64,000 nucleotides of DNA from JASGDC01 sp047608145 (GCA_047608145.1 JASGDC010000021.1:1-64000), one strand, 5' to 3'; shown: positions 8,151 to 17,022, counted from the stretch's first letter. Notes: generated by a model not told the origin, from the letters alone. Translations and numbers: made by a program.

Positions 8151-9332
8151 GTGTTCGGCAAAATTTTGACACATTTTTCCCGATTAGCTTGGCAGTGGCA
8201 AGTGACACTTATTTGCGGAGTAGCCCGGTTAGTGTCAGTGCTAATTATGCTGGTTACTGCCAGTTTTCAACCAGTTAACCCTTGGACTGAGCCACATCCA
8301 GGTTATTTTCACTACACGCAATTTTGGGATAGTCAATGGTATCAAACGATTTACGATACTGGTTATCCGAATAAACTGCCTGAAAACGAAATAGGAATTG
8401 TAGAACAAAGTCCTTGGGCATTTTACCCATTATTTCCAGCAATTGTAAAACTTTTAAATAAAGTTACTACAGTTGAATGGTTATATTTAGCTCCTTTAAC
8501 AGCTACTTTATTAGGATTCTTGGCTACTCTTGTTATATACAAGTTATTTCGAACTGTTGCTACTCATAGGCAAACGCTTTGGGCAATAGCATTAATTGCT
8601 TTTTTGCCTGTAGCACCTATTTTACAAGTGCCGTATGCAGAGTCATTGCAGCTATTCTTGTTAGCAGTTTGTTTATACTACTTAAAGGAACAGAAATATC
8701 CACAGTTATTTCTAGCCATTCCTTTATTATGCTTAGCCCGACCAATTGGTGCTCCGTGGGCAGCGCTAATGGCTTTTTACACACTTTATCGCTGGTTTAT
8801 TACTAAAGATTTCAAAAGCAAAGGGGAACTTTACCAAAACATCGCACTGACAGCATACTCAGGTGTCTGGGCACTGCTTTGGACTTTCTTAGCAGGATAT
8901 GTGACTGGAGTTCCAGATGCTTACACTAAAACTGAAATGTCATGGCGTGGTGGTGGACAGCTAATCTTGTTTGAACCTTGGTTTAAAATTGGCATATATA
9001 TGTTAGGACCAATTGGGGTTATAGCGCCGATTATCATCTTTGGATTATTCTTTTGGGCGCTGTATTCCAAATCTTGCCGACAGCTTGGTATTGAGATGCA
9101 GCTTTGGTGTGCAGCTTATGGTTTATATTTATTTGCTGTATTTGAGCCACAGACCAGCACTTTCCGTATGTTAATTCCACTTTTTCCAATGCTCTTGGCC
9201 TTAGTAATGCGAGTGAAGTCTAAAGCTATTTTAGTAGCAATATTAGGTATTTCGTTCCTGCTACAAATACTTTGGCTAGGAGAGCTTTGGAACTTTGTGC
9301 CTTTGCCACAAGGTGGCGATTGGCCACCGTAA
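8151..9332 (+). CDS. PIG-V-like membrane mannosyltransferase, 393 aa
   Basis: A polytopic membrane glycosyltransferase with about ten hydrophobic segments. The loop after the first helix contains FWDSQWYQTIYDTGYP. This matches the acidic WDxxWY motif of PIG-V/GT-C type mannosyltransferases, which use polyprenyl-phosphate-linked sugars outside the membrane. It probably acts on cell-envelope lipids or glycans. The acceptor cannot be told. The start is GTG 8151. It ends 7 bases before the converging gene at 9340, and no terminator hairpin is seen between them. Confidence 0.75.
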   Translation: MFGKILTHFSRLAWQWQVTLICGVARLVSVLIMLVTASFQPVNPWTEPHPGYFHYTQFWDSQWYQTIYDTGYPNKLPENEIGIVEQSPWAFYPLFPAIVKLLNKVTTVEWLYLAPLTATLLGFLATLVIYKLFRTVATHRQTLWAIALIAFLPVAPILQVPYAESLQLFLLAVCLYYLKEQKYPQLFLAIPLLCLARPIGAPWAALMAFYTLYRWFITKDFKSKGELYQNIALTAYSGVWALLWTFLAGYVTGVPDAYTKTEMSWRGGGQLILFEPWFKIGIYMLGPIGVIAPIIIFGLFFWALYSKSCRQLGIEMQLWCAAYGLYLFAVFEPQTSTFRMLIPLFPMLLALVMRVKSKAILVAILGISFLLQILWLGELWNFVPLPQGGDWPP

Positions 9333-9339
9333 GTTTTAT

Positions 9340-9669
9340 CTAGTAAAAGAGATATTGGTTCACAGCTTCTTCTAATAGTTCATGAGGTTCCATTCCTTTT
9401 TCTTTAGCTTTTTCTAATTTTTTCTTAGTACGTTTATTAGCATGAAAATAAATAACGTTATCTTCTTTTTCTTTTGTTGAATTTTCTACACTTGTTGAGA
9501 AAGCTTCTTCTACTATGTAAACTTTATTTCCTTTTGAAGTTGCTGAGTTATTGCTATGTAATTTTTTAATTGCTTGATTCATAGCTTCTTTATCGTTGAA
9601 TACTTTATCTGTCCATTCAAGCACTTCGGGAGAGGCAATATCATTTGTAATGGTTTTATATTTTTCCAT
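9340..9669 (-). CDS. Ribbon-helix-helix-like protein, possibly 5'-truncated gene
   Basis: From ATG 9669 the product has 109 residues. Its last 40 residues (VIYFHANKRTKKKLEKAKEK, then GMEPHELLEEAVNQYL) have the strand-helix-helix pattern of CopG/Arc DNA-binding or antitoxin domains. The same frame stays open upstream to 9804 with protein-like content (GVIEDFLTGNFYAKFQNNG, then TGYYTIIGIIDD). It has no ATG, GTG or TTG there. The real start may therefore be lost, be a rare ATT at 9780 behind a GGAG motif, or lie beyond a frameshift. No toxin partner is seen. The surrounding DNA is very AT-rich, suggesting an acquired gene. Confidence 0.55.
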   Translation of the reverse strand: MEKYKTITNDIASPEVLEWTDKVFNDKEAMNQAIKKLHSNNSATSKGNKVYIVEEAFSTSVENSTKEKEDNVIYFHANKRTKKKLEKAKEKGMEPHELLEEAVNQYLFY

Positions 9670-10015
9670 TTTAGCTAGTATTTCTACCTCTTTGTCATCT
9701 ATTATCCCAATAATAGTGTAGTAACCTGTGCCATTATTCTGGAATTTAGCATAGAAATTACCAGTTAAAAAATCTTCAATGACTCCAAAACAACAATGTA
9801 GAATTTACTATTAGTTATGAAAAATGTGGTACATAAAAGTTATTTATTATAGATAAATATTCTAGAAAAATATGAAACTTTTAGTTTATTAAAAACAAAA
9901 TATAGTAGTTATTGAAATCTCTAATTTTCCAATATTATTTTGTAAAAAAGTTTTGTGAGTTCACTGGTGCACTGAACTTTATCTATAAAGGCAATGCGAG
10001 TAACATGGATAAGTG
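9670..10015. other. AT-rich intergenic region before the M17 peptidase
   Basis: Bases 9670-9804 carry the startless extension of the minus-strand frame. Bases 9805-9950 are very AT-rich with no gene. Near the peptidase there is a 6-bp inverted repeat, AGTTCA (9958-9963) and TGAACT (9973-9978). A TATAAA -10-like box follows at 9984-9989. A three-codon reading frame (10005-10016) has a TGA stop that overlaps the peptidase ATG. Confidence 0.5.
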
Positions 10016-11338
10016 ATGGACTTAAAATATGAACTTCCCGAAATAAACTCCGTATCTGACATTTCAAAAGTTAGTGATGAGGACGCTAAGTACACTTGTA
10101 AGTTACCCAAATACACTAGTGGTGCAGACTTTCGCGCCAAAGGTGCTTTTGTGGCACGAAAAACTCGTGCTGATGTGTTGTGGATTGATGGTCTTGCAGA
10201 CTATGATGCTAACGCGCAGCAAAACTTCATTGAAGCGCTGACTCTTGCTACTTATCGCCATCCACGTTTTGGACTAACTGAAGTTCCACATGTGCAGCCG
10301 AAAGTGGTAAATGTGGTTGGCTTAGATGAAGATTTACTTGAGTCTATTAAAGCTCGCACTGAGTCTACTTTTATTGCTCGTGATTTAACGAATTTTCCAT
10401 CATCAATTAAAAATCCAGAGTGGATGGCCGAGCAAGTTAAAGAACTAAGCGATATCCCAGGCCTTGAAGTCAAAGTAATTCATTATGAAGAATTAATCGA
10501 ACGTGGCTTTGGCGGTATTGTGGCTGTAGGTAAAGGCTCTGTGAACAAGCCTTGCTTAATTCATCTTACTTACACTCCTGAAGATGCAGATGAAAATACT
10601 GCACACTATGCTTTGGCTGGTAAGGGTATTACTTTTGATACTGGCGGTGTGAACTTAAAGTCTCGTGCTGGTATGGAAATTATGAATACTGACATGGGCG
10701 GTTCAGCCGTAGTATTCGGTGTAATCCGTGCAGTGGCAGAGCTTAAGTTAAATGTGAAAATTGATTCACTAATGGCTATGGCTGAAAATCATATTGGTGG
10801 TGGCGCATACCGTCCAGCTGATATTGTGACTAGCTACAGTGGCAAGACTATGGAAATTGTTAACACTGATGCTGAAGGTCGCGTGGTGTTATCTGATGCG
10901 ATTGGTTATGCAGCACTAGAGCTTAAGCCAGATTTCATTATAGATCTTGCTACTTTGACTGGTTCTTCCACTATGACAGTGGGACATCAACATAGTTGTT
11001 TCTATTCAACTCATGATGGCCTCGCAGAAGGTTTGATTGAAAGTGGTGAAGCAAGTGGGGAATACTTGTGGCGAATGCCATTTGCTTATGACGAATATCG
11101 TGGAATGTTAGATAGTCGACATGCTGATATCATGCAGGGAAACTACGATATTGGTGGTGGCTCCGTTGCTGCTGCAGTTATCTTAGAATATTACGCAGAA
11201 GGTGTACCATGGGCACACTTTGATATGGCTGGTCCAGCACGTTTTCCTAAAGATTATGATGAATATGTAAAGGGTGCCACTGGTTATGGGGTACGCTGTT
11301 TGGTAGAGTATTTCGAACGTAATTTTGCTAATAAGTAG
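10016..11338 (+). CDS. M17 leucyl aminopeptidase-like protein
   Basis: A cytosolic two-metal aminopeptidase that releases N-terminal residues from peptides. The 440-residue chain has an M17 N-terminal domain and a clear catalytic domain. Key motifs are KGITFDTGG (Lys and Asp ligands, about residues 201-209), MNTDMGGSA and NTDAEGRVVLSDA (Asp/Glu ligands and the bicarbonate-site Arg). It is slightly shorter than the usual 480-500 residues, because the N-terminal domain is reduced. GTG 10013 directly before ATG 10016 is an alternative start. The ATG overlaps the stop of a three-codon frame as TGATG. tatB follows after 33 bases. Confidence 0.85.
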   Translation: MDLKYELPEINSVSDISKVSDEDAKYTCKLPKYTSGADFRAKGAFVARKTRADVLWIDGLADYDANAQQNFIEALTLATYRHPRFGLTEVPHVQPKVVNVVGLDEDLLESIKARTESTFIARDLTNFPSSIKNPEWMAEQVKELSDIPGLEVKVIHYEELIERGFGGIVAVGKGSVNKPCLIHLTYTPEDADENTAHYALAGKGITFDTGGVNLKSRAGMEIMNTDMGGSAVVFGVIRAVAELKLNVKIDSLMAMAENHIGGGAYRPADIVTSYSGKTMEIVNTDAEGRVVLSDAIGYAALELKPDFIIDLATLTGSSTMTVGHQHSCFYSTHDGLAEGLIESGEASGEYLWRMPFAYDEYRGMLDSRHADIMQGNYDIGGGSVAAAVILEYYAEGVPWAHFDMAGPARFPKDYDEYVKGATGYGVRCLVEYFERNFANK

Positions 11339-11371
11339 CAAATCCGGGGTTGTATAGGGGAAAGTAGCAAT

Positions 11372-12013
11372 ATGTTTGGTATCAATGGCACTGAGTTCAT
11401 GATACTGATTTTCATTGCCATTTTTATCGTTGGCCCCGACCGGATGCCGAAATATGCGAAAGATCTTGCACGATATATTCGTAAAATTCGTGAAATGTCG
11501 GAGAGCGCAAAATCTCAGATAAAGGATGAGATGGGTGAAGACTCTATCTCCATGGCTGATATCAAGAAGTTTGATCCTCGTCAGTACGACCCTAGAAAAA
11601 TTATTAAGGAAGCACTATCAGATGATGTTACTGACACTCTTGATGATGTGAAAACCACAGTTACTGATTTCAGTTCATCTGTTGATTCTGATGTACTTAC
11701 TCCTACTAAAAACTTAGTAACAGCTGCCACTTCAGGCGTTAGAGGTATAAAAGAAGGTAAAAGTATAAGTGCAGTATCTTCAGCAGTTGCCGGTATCAGT
11801 GAAGCTGCTTCTGGGTTTACTAAGAATGAAGAAAACACTTCAGAGGCTTTTGATTCAAATAACAATAGTGATAGTGAATCAACAGTAGAAGCTGCAAAGC
11901 GAACTCCTGAAGAGAATGTAAAACTAGCTCGAGAAGCAGCGAAGAAGTCTACTGTGGCTGTCGATAGTTTACCCACTGGCGAAGCTGCACCGTTTGATCC
12001 AGAAGCTACTTAG
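11372..12013 (+). CDS. tatB: Sec-independent translocase protein TatB
   Basis: Part of the twin-arginine export machine that moves folded proteins across the membrane. The first 22 residues form the short membrane helix (GTEFMILIFIAIFIVGPDRMP) that ends in the conserved G-P pair. An amphipathic helix follows (YAKDLARYIRKIREM). The rest is a long Ser/Glu/Ala-rich acidic tail, as in actinobacterial TatB. The 213-residue length fits. A likely substrate of the pathway is encoded at 59464. The order next to mrp, DUF1003 and mgtE-like genes is a known actinobacterial arrangement. Confidence 0.85.
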   Translation: MFGINGTEFMILIFIAIFIVGPDRMPKYAKDLARYIRKIREMSESAKSQIKDEMGEDSISMADIKKFDPRQYDPRKIIKEALSDDVTDTLDDVKTTVTDFSSSVDSDVLTPTKNLVTAATSGVRGIKEGKSISAVSSAVAGISEAASGFTKNEENTSEAFDSNNNSDSESTVEAAKRTPEENVKLAREAAKKSTVAVDSLPTGEAAPFDPEAT

Positions 12014-12030
12014 TTAGGGTACACTGAAGT

Positions 12031-12795
12031 TTAAATTTCTATTTTCGCAATTGCTTTTAATACGGGGTTATCTAGGTCAGGTTTTCTGATTAATTCTTCA
12101 CTATCTGTTTCAGCAACTATTGGGATTTGCGTAAGTAGTTCAGTATTAAGTTTTTTCGCAATCTTTTTCCCACCATCAGCACCAAAGATTTCATAAGCTT
12201 TGCCAGCTGGCGTGATAAAGTGACTCATATTTTCGATTACACCTATTATTCCTTGTCCATTCTTTTTTGCAAGGAGGCCAGTGCGAATTGAGATATCTGC
12301 TGCGTGAAGTTGTGGGGTAGTAACAATCAATACTTTTGCATGCGGCAATAGCTGCCCCATCGAGATGGCGATATCACCAGTCCCAGGAGGTAGGTCTAGA
12401 AATAGGTAATCTAGTTCAGGGAAAGCTACATCATTTAAAAGTTGATGAACTGCGCGGTGTAGCATTGGTCCACGCCAAGCGACGATTTCGTTTTCATTTA
12501 CGAACATCCCCATAGAAACCAGGTATAAACCATTAACTTCTATAGGTTTAATGAGCGTACCAGAGCGTTTAGCCTTTTCGGTAATTTTAAATAATTTTGG
12601 GATTGAAAACCCAAAAACATCCAAGTCTACAATACCGACTTTGAATCCTCGACGAGCATATTCACTAGCCAGTAGTGCAGTAACAGTAGATTTACCTACG
12701 CCTCCTTTGCCGCTAGTTACCGCAATTATTTTTTTGGCGTTAATATCTAATGTTTGAATAACATTAGTTGGTCTAAGGTGTGGAGGTAGTGCCAT
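12031..12795 (-). CDS. mrp: Mrp/NBP35-type P-loop ATPase lacking the MIP18 domain
   Basis: A cytosolic ATPase of the Mrp/ApbC family, which carries or inserts iron-sulfur clusters. The deviant Walker A SGKGGVGKST is at about residues 28-37. LDLPPGTGD matches the second conserved motif, and QLHAADISIR follows. Most actinobacterial Mrp proteins are about 375 residues, with an N-terminal MIP18/DUF59 domain. This one is 254 residues and starts just before the P-loop. The upstream 100 codons are taken by DUF1003. The C-terminal CxxC cluster motif is also not seen. Its start overlaps the DUF1003 gene by 23 bases. Confidence 0.82.
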   Translation of the reverse strand: MALPPHLRPTNVIQTLDINAKKIIAVTSGKGGVGKSTVTALLASEYARRGFKVGIVDLDVFGFSIPKLFKITEKAKRSGTLIKPIEVNGLYLVSMGMFVNENEIVAWRGPMLHRAVHQLLNDVAFPELDYLFLDLPPGTGDIAISMGQLLPHAKVLIVTTPQLHAADISIRTGLLAKKNGQGIIGVIENMSHFITPAGKAYEIFGADGGKKIAKKLNTELLTQIPIVAETDSEELIRKPDLDNPVLKAIAKIEI

Positions 12796-13363
12796 CTTCT
12801 TGAGCTTCTGTTACTTCAGAGTTAGATTTATGTAATTCAGATTCAGTTTTTTCTGGCTTTTCTTCTTCTCGTTTTTTATCCAGTTCTTCCATAATCATTT
12901 TGATTTCAGAACGAACGAAGTCGCGAGTTGCCACATCACGTAAAGCAATGCGTAAAGCTGCAATTTCACGAGCCAAGTATTCAGTATTTGCCTCATTGCG
13001 TTCTGCAATTCTACGATCATTTTCAGCGATTACGCGGTCACGGTCATCTTGACGGTTTTGTGCTAACAGCAATAGTGGCGCTGCATAAGAAGCTTGCAAT
13101 GAAAGCATTAGTGTTAGCAAAGTGAAGTTTTGTGCACGTGGATCAAATTGCCAGCTTTCCTTCATCAGAGTATTCCACGCCAGCCAAACACCACAGAAAA
13201 TAGTCATGTAGATTAGGAAACTTGGTGTACCCATGAACCTGGCAAAGTTTTCCGTCATTTGACCAAAAGCATCTGGATCCGGTTTTCTCGGTAAAAAGCG
13301 TTTTCTAGAGCGTCCTAGCGGAGTAGTGATGTCTGTTTTTTTCTCATGCTTTTTATCAGCCAT
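12773..13363 (-). CDS. DUF1003 membrane protein, 196 aa
   Basis: A small membrane protein of unknown function. Residues about 20-45 are basic and proline-containing. Two hydrophobic helices follow (FLIYMTIFCGVWLAW and NFTLLTLMLSLQASYAAPLLLL), with the family stretch PLLLLAQNRQDDRDR after them. A charged coiled-coil-like tail ends the protein. I chose ATG 13363, which sits behind GGAG. An in-frame TTG 12 bases upstream is less likely. It overlaps the mgtE-like gene by 8 bases and mrp by 23, so the three are one operon. A link to the MgtE-like protein is inferred from this order. Confidence 0.85.
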   Translation of the reverse strand: MADKKHEKKTDITTPLGRSRKRFLPRKPDPDAFGQMTENFARFMGTPSFLIYMTIFCGVWLAWNTLMKESWQFDPRAQNFTLLTLMLSLQASYAAPLLLLAQNRQDDRDRVIAENDRRIAERNEANTEYLAREIAALRIALRDVATRDFVRSEIKMIMEELDKKREEEKPEKTESELHKSNSEVTEAQEDGTTSTP

Positions 13364-14636
13364 CGTTATCTCCAATCTCTATCTCTTCTTTTCTAAAACT
13401 TTCTTGTTCACGCCAGTCTTCTGGAAGAATTTCATCTAGCACGTCATCTACAGTTACTGCACCCACTAAACTTTGTTTCGAATTTACTACTGGAATAGTT
13501 ACCATGTCATATGCAGCTAGTTTCTTTACTACTTGTGCTACTGGAGTTTGGTCAGAAACAGGAGAGACATTTTTATCAATTAAACTGCCAACTTGTTCCA
13601 TGGGCGTGGAACGCAGTAATTGCTGGAAGTGAACTGAGCCTAAGTAAGTGCCAGTCGGCGTCTCTAACGGAGGACGACAAATGAAAACCGAAGAAGCATT
13701 TGCAGGGGACACATCTTCTTCTTGAATATGTGCCAAGGCTTCTGCAACCGTAGCTTCTGGCGGCAAAATGATTGGTTCAGGAGTCATTAGAGCACCAGCA
13801 ACGTTATCTTCATAAGCCATTAATCTTTGGAACTCTTCGGCATCTTCTGGATCCATTAAATCAAGTAAGATTTTTGCTTTTGCTGGTGATAGTTCATCTA
13901 GTAAGTCAACAGCATCGTCTGGTTCCATTTCCTCTAAGACGAGAGCTGCACGTTCACTCCCTAATGATTCGATAATTAGGACTTGGTCATCATCACTCAT
14001 CTCAGCAATTACAGTAGCTAGACGTTCATCTGAAAGTTCATTAGCAATTTCAATGCGACGGCGTACTGGAACTTCAGTTAATGCTGCTGCAAAGTCTGCA
14101 GGATTTTCATCTTTATGTACATGAATGAACTGGGTAGCAGCCTGAGGTTCTTCTTGGGCATCATGTACAGTGTCAATCCAAGGTACTAGTCGAGTAGTTC
14201 CTTTTCGGAACCTACCCAAAGGTGACTTAGTGCGTCCCTGACGAATATAAATATCAGTAACTTTAAAGAAATATTTGCGTTTAGTAAACGCTACATCTTC
14301 AATAGTTCCTTTGGAATTATCTTCGATAAGAGTTACTTCACGATCAAAAATCTCGGCAGCTACCAATTTTTCATGACCACGTTGCTCAAACTTCTTAATG
14401 TTATCGGTGTTACGCACGATAATTTGTTGGATTTTAATATCTTCGACTTTTTCCATGCGGAAGAATAAGCGTTTACGTTGTGGAGTATCAACAACGATGC
14501 CTACTACAAGAGGGGAAAGCCCTTTAGGCCTAGGCGTTATTACTACATCACGTAAGCGACCAACTCGGTCACCATTTGGTTCGAAAACGTCTAAGCCTAT
14601 TAATCTTGCTACGAAAACTGTATCTGTTAAACTCAT
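13356..14636 (-). CDS. MgtE N-domain and CBS-pair protein without transporter domain
   Basis: A 426-residue cytosolic protein. It begins with a PRC-barrel-like part (DVFEPNGDRVGRLRDVVITP). An MgtE intracellular N domain follows in the middle, with repeated helices such as MSDDDQVLIIESLGSERAAL and MEPDDAVDLLDELSPAKAK. A CBS pair (LMTPEPIILPPEATVAEAL to VTVDDVLDEILPEDW) ends the protein. There are no membrane helices, so it is not a magnesium channel by itself. It may sense Mg2+ or nucleotides. I chose ATG 14636. TTG 14654 is an in-frame alternative. It is first in the operon with DUF1003 and mrp. Confidence 0.85.
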   Translation of the reverse strand: MSLTDTVFVARLIGLDVFEPNGDRVGRLRDVVITPRPKGLSPLVVGIVVDTPQRKRLFFRMEKVEDIKIQQIIVRNTDNIKKFEQRGHEKLVAAEIFDREVTLIEDNSKGTIEDVAFTKRKYFFKVTDIYIRQGRTKSPLGRFRKGTTRLVPWIDTVHDAQEEPQAATQFIHVHKDENPADFAAALTEVPVRRRIEIANELSDERLATVIAEMSDDDQVLIIESLGSERAALVLEEMEPDDAVDLLDELSPAKAKILLDLMDPEDAEEFQRLMAYEDNVAGALMTPEPIILPPEATVAEALAHIQEEDVSPANASSVFICRPPLETPTGTYLGSVHFQQLLRSTPMEQVGSLIDKNVSPVSDQTPVAQVVKKLAAYDMVTIPVVNSKQSLVGAVTVDDVLDEILPEDWREQESFRKEEIEIGDNDG

Positions 14637-14696
14637 TACTTCTATTATAGCCAAAGTTTCCAGCTATATTTAAGGTTACTTTGGTAGCCTATTGCT

Positions 14697-15407
14697 ATGA
14701 GTATGTTTCCACCAAATAACCAAAATGTTTTCTTAAAAACACAAGGTATCCCACAAGGCACAGTAGTTGCTCGATACCAGACTTATATTGAGGCTCAAGT
14801 AGCGGTAGATTACCTTGCTGATCGTAATTTTCCAGTACGATTAGTCTCTATTGTTGGTACTGACTTAAAACAAGTAGAACAGGTGACAGGAAGGTTAACT
14901 CTGCCTCGTGTGGCACTTTCTGGTGCTTTTTCTGGTATGTGGTTTGGGTTATTTATCGGTGTCTTAATGTCTTTTAGTTCAAATGCAAATATCTTACCTG
15001 CTGCAATCGCTATTGGTGCTGCAATGGGAATTCTATTATCAGTAGTTACTCATGCAATGAACAAAGGACGTCGTGATTTCACTTCAATGTCACGAGTAGT
15101 AGCTAGTGTATATGAAGTAATTGTAGATGACCGTGTTGCTCGTGATGCTAATAAAATCTTGCATCAAATGCCAAAAGAGCAGCAAGTGCAGTTTATTAAT
15201 ATCGAAGATATTCAAAAACAGCAAACTCAACATCAGCAGGAAACAGAGAATCTTGAGGAAACTGAATCTAGCTCAGCTGAAAATAAAGAAGCAGCTAAAG
15301 AAGATAACTATAAGCCAAAGGGTGAATTTAAAGATCTTGATGACGGACGCCCTCGATTCGGAGTGCGAATCAAAGACGCTGATAATCAAGATAAGAAAGC
15401 TGATTAA
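14697..15407 (+). CDS. General stress protein 17M-like membrane protein
   Basis: A 236-residue protein. The N-terminal domain (VVARYQTYIEAQVAVDYLAD and VRLVSIVGTDLKQVEQVTG, about residues 23-65) matches the YflT/GSP17M stress domain. A glycine-rich hydrophobic pair of helices follows (GAFSGMWFGLFIGVLMSF and AIAIGAAMGILLSVV). The C terminus is Gln/Glu/Lys-rich and disordered. It is divergent from the mgtE-like gene. The last four bases overlap the stop of the converging peptidase gene. The precise role is unknown. Confidence 0.75.
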   Translation: MSMFPPNNQNVFLKTQGIPQGTVVARYQTYIEAQVAVDYLADRNFPVRLVSIVGTDLKQVEQVTGRLTLPRVALSGAFSGMWFGLFIGVLMSFSSNANILPAAIAIGAAMGILLSVVTHAMNKGRRDFTSMSRVVASVYEVIVDDRVARDANKILHQMPKEQQVQFINIEDIQKQQTQHQQETENLEETESSSAENKEAAKEDNYKPKGEFKDLDDGRPRFGVRIKDADNQDKKAD

Positions 15408-16906
15408 TCAGCTAAAATCTTTTTCATCCATGCTTCGACATCCTCAGGCTTACGTGGCAATGCCTTGCTTAGGTTTTCGTTACCATCTTTGGTGATTAGG
15501 ATATCGTCCTCAATACGAACACCGATACCACGGTATTCTTCTGGAACTTTTAGATCATTTTCTTTAAAGTACAGGCCTGGCTCAATTGTGAAAATCATGC
15601 CTTCTTCAATAGTGCCATCTAAGTAAAGTTCTTCACGTGCTTGTGCACAGTCATGAACATCGATACCAAGATGATGGCTAGTACCGTGTACCATCCAACG
15701 ACGGTGGTATTGAAGTTCTTCATTCAGTGCTTCTTCTGCTGTAGTAGGTAGAAGACCCCAATCTTCTAGACGAGCTGCAATTACTTTCATAGCTGCATCA
15801 TGTACATCGCGGAATTTATTGCCTGGTACTGCAACTTCAAAAGCTGCATCTGTTGCATCAAGTACTGCCTGATATATCTTACGCTGTGTTTCAGAGAACT
15901 TACCTGTGATTGGCATGCAACGGGTAACATCTGCAGTGTAAAGTGAATTAACTTCGACACCAGCATCAACCAGTAGTAAATCGTCTTTTTTAACTGGTCC
16001 ACTATTACGCATCCAGTGTAGGGTAGTGGCATTATTACCACTTGCAGCGATTACATCATAGCCAAGTTCATTACCTTGAACACGTGCTACTGAGAAGAAT
16101 GAAGTTTCAACCACACGTTCGCCGCGTTCTGCCTTAACTGCAACTGGGATATTGCGCACAATATTTTCAAAACCGTCAACAGTGGCCGCAACTGCTTTAC
16201 GCATTTCATCAATACCGTATTGATCTTTAATTAAGCGAAGTTCAGAAGCAGTTTCAGAAAGTTTAGCGTCTAATTCAGTTAATTCGCTAGCTGATTCCTT
16301 ACGAATTTCGTTAAGCTCTAGTTCAATTGTTGGATCAGCTTCGCGGATAATGCGTACTTTACCAGATACTTCTTTTTTAAGGTCAGTAGTTAAATCTGCG
16401 ATATCTTTAGTGTCAATGTCGTATGCAGTCTTGATTTCATTAAGTGAAGAACGTGGACCTACCCAAAATTCACCACGACGAGCATCTGCGTATGCATCGA
16501 AACTACCATGATCGTTAGCCGGAGAGAAGTATAAGATATCTTTGTGGCCAGCGGCTTCTGGTTCAAGGACTAATACTGCACCAGGTTCAGTACTTGAACC
16601 AGTACCAATAAAGTGTGTGAATGCAGAATGGGCGCGGAAACGATAGTCAGTATCATTGCTACGAACTTTTAAATCACCAGCTGGGATGATAAGTCGATCA
16701 TTAGGGAATTTTTTAGAAAGTTCAGCACGGCGTTGTTTTGCATACTTTGCAACTTCTAAGGTTTCAATATTAGGTTGTTTACTTTCTGCCCAATCAGTAC
16801 GAATAAATTTCTTGAATTCTTCAGAATTTGGACGACGAGACCTACTGTCTACACGGTCTTTTTGAGTGTCAGTCAATGGAGTATTATTTTTATCATTCAT
16901 AAGCAC
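15404..16906 (-). CDS. Xaa-Pro aminopeptidase (M24B)
   Basis: A cytosolic metallopeptidase that removes an N-terminal residue before proline. The 500-residue length fits the aminopeptidase P type with an N-terminal creatinase-like domain. The five metal ligands of M24 enzymes are visible in order: DAGVEVNSLYTADVTR (two Asp), HGTSHHLGIDVHD (His), EPGLYF (Glu) and RIEDDILIT (Glu). Start ATG 16906 has a second ATG two codons later. A tetO-like palindrome lies 10-32 bases upstream of the start. Confidence 0.9.
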   Translation of the reverse strand: MLMNDKNNTPLTDTQKDRVDSRSRRPNSEEFKKFIRTDWAESKQPNIETLEVAKYAKQRRAELSKKFPNDRLIIPAGDLKVRSNDTDYRFRAHSAFTHFIGTGSSTEPGAVLVLEPEAAGHKDILYFSPANDHGSFDAYADARRGEFWVGPRSSLNEIKTAYDIDTKDIADLTTDLKKEVSGKVRIIREADPTIELELNEIRKESASELTELDAKLSETASELRLIKDQYGIDEMRKAVAATVDGFENIVRNIPVAVKAERGERVVETSFFSVARVQGNELGYDVIAASGNNATTLHWMRNSGPVKKDDLLLVDAGVEVNSLYTADVTRCMPITGKFSETQRKIYQAVLDATDAAFEVAVPGNKFRDVHDAAMKVIAARLEDWGLLPTTAEEALNEELQYHRRWMVHGTSHHLGIDVHDCAQAREELYLDGTIEEGMIFTIEPGLYFKENDLKVPEEYRGIGVRIEDDILITKDGNENLSKALPRKPEDVEAWMKKILAD

Positions 16907-16915
16907 AATTCTAAC

Positions 16916-16938
16916 TCTATTTATCAGTGATAACTAGA
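16916..16938. promoter_or_regulatory. TetR-type operator-like palindrome
   Basis: TCTA-T-TTATCAGTGATAA-C-TAGA is a 23-base near-palindrome between the divergent Xaa-Pro peptidase and alanine dehydrogenase genes. Its 11-base core TATCAGTGATA is the same as the core of the classical tet operator. It lies just upstream of the peptidase start. No TetR-family gene is in this window, so the regulator is unknown. Confidence 0.45.
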
Positions 16939-17022
16939 TAGAAAAGCATGTTTCAAAAAAACCACTTACGTGTTATCTTTATGGTATTGGTGCTTAATAC
17001 CTGAGTTCAAAGAGGAGCAAAC

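Noticed and set aside
9951..9978. LexA box before the M17 peptidase
   Set aside because: The inverted repeat is AGTTCA-N9-TGAACT, the reverse order and wrong spacing for GAAC-N4-GTTC.
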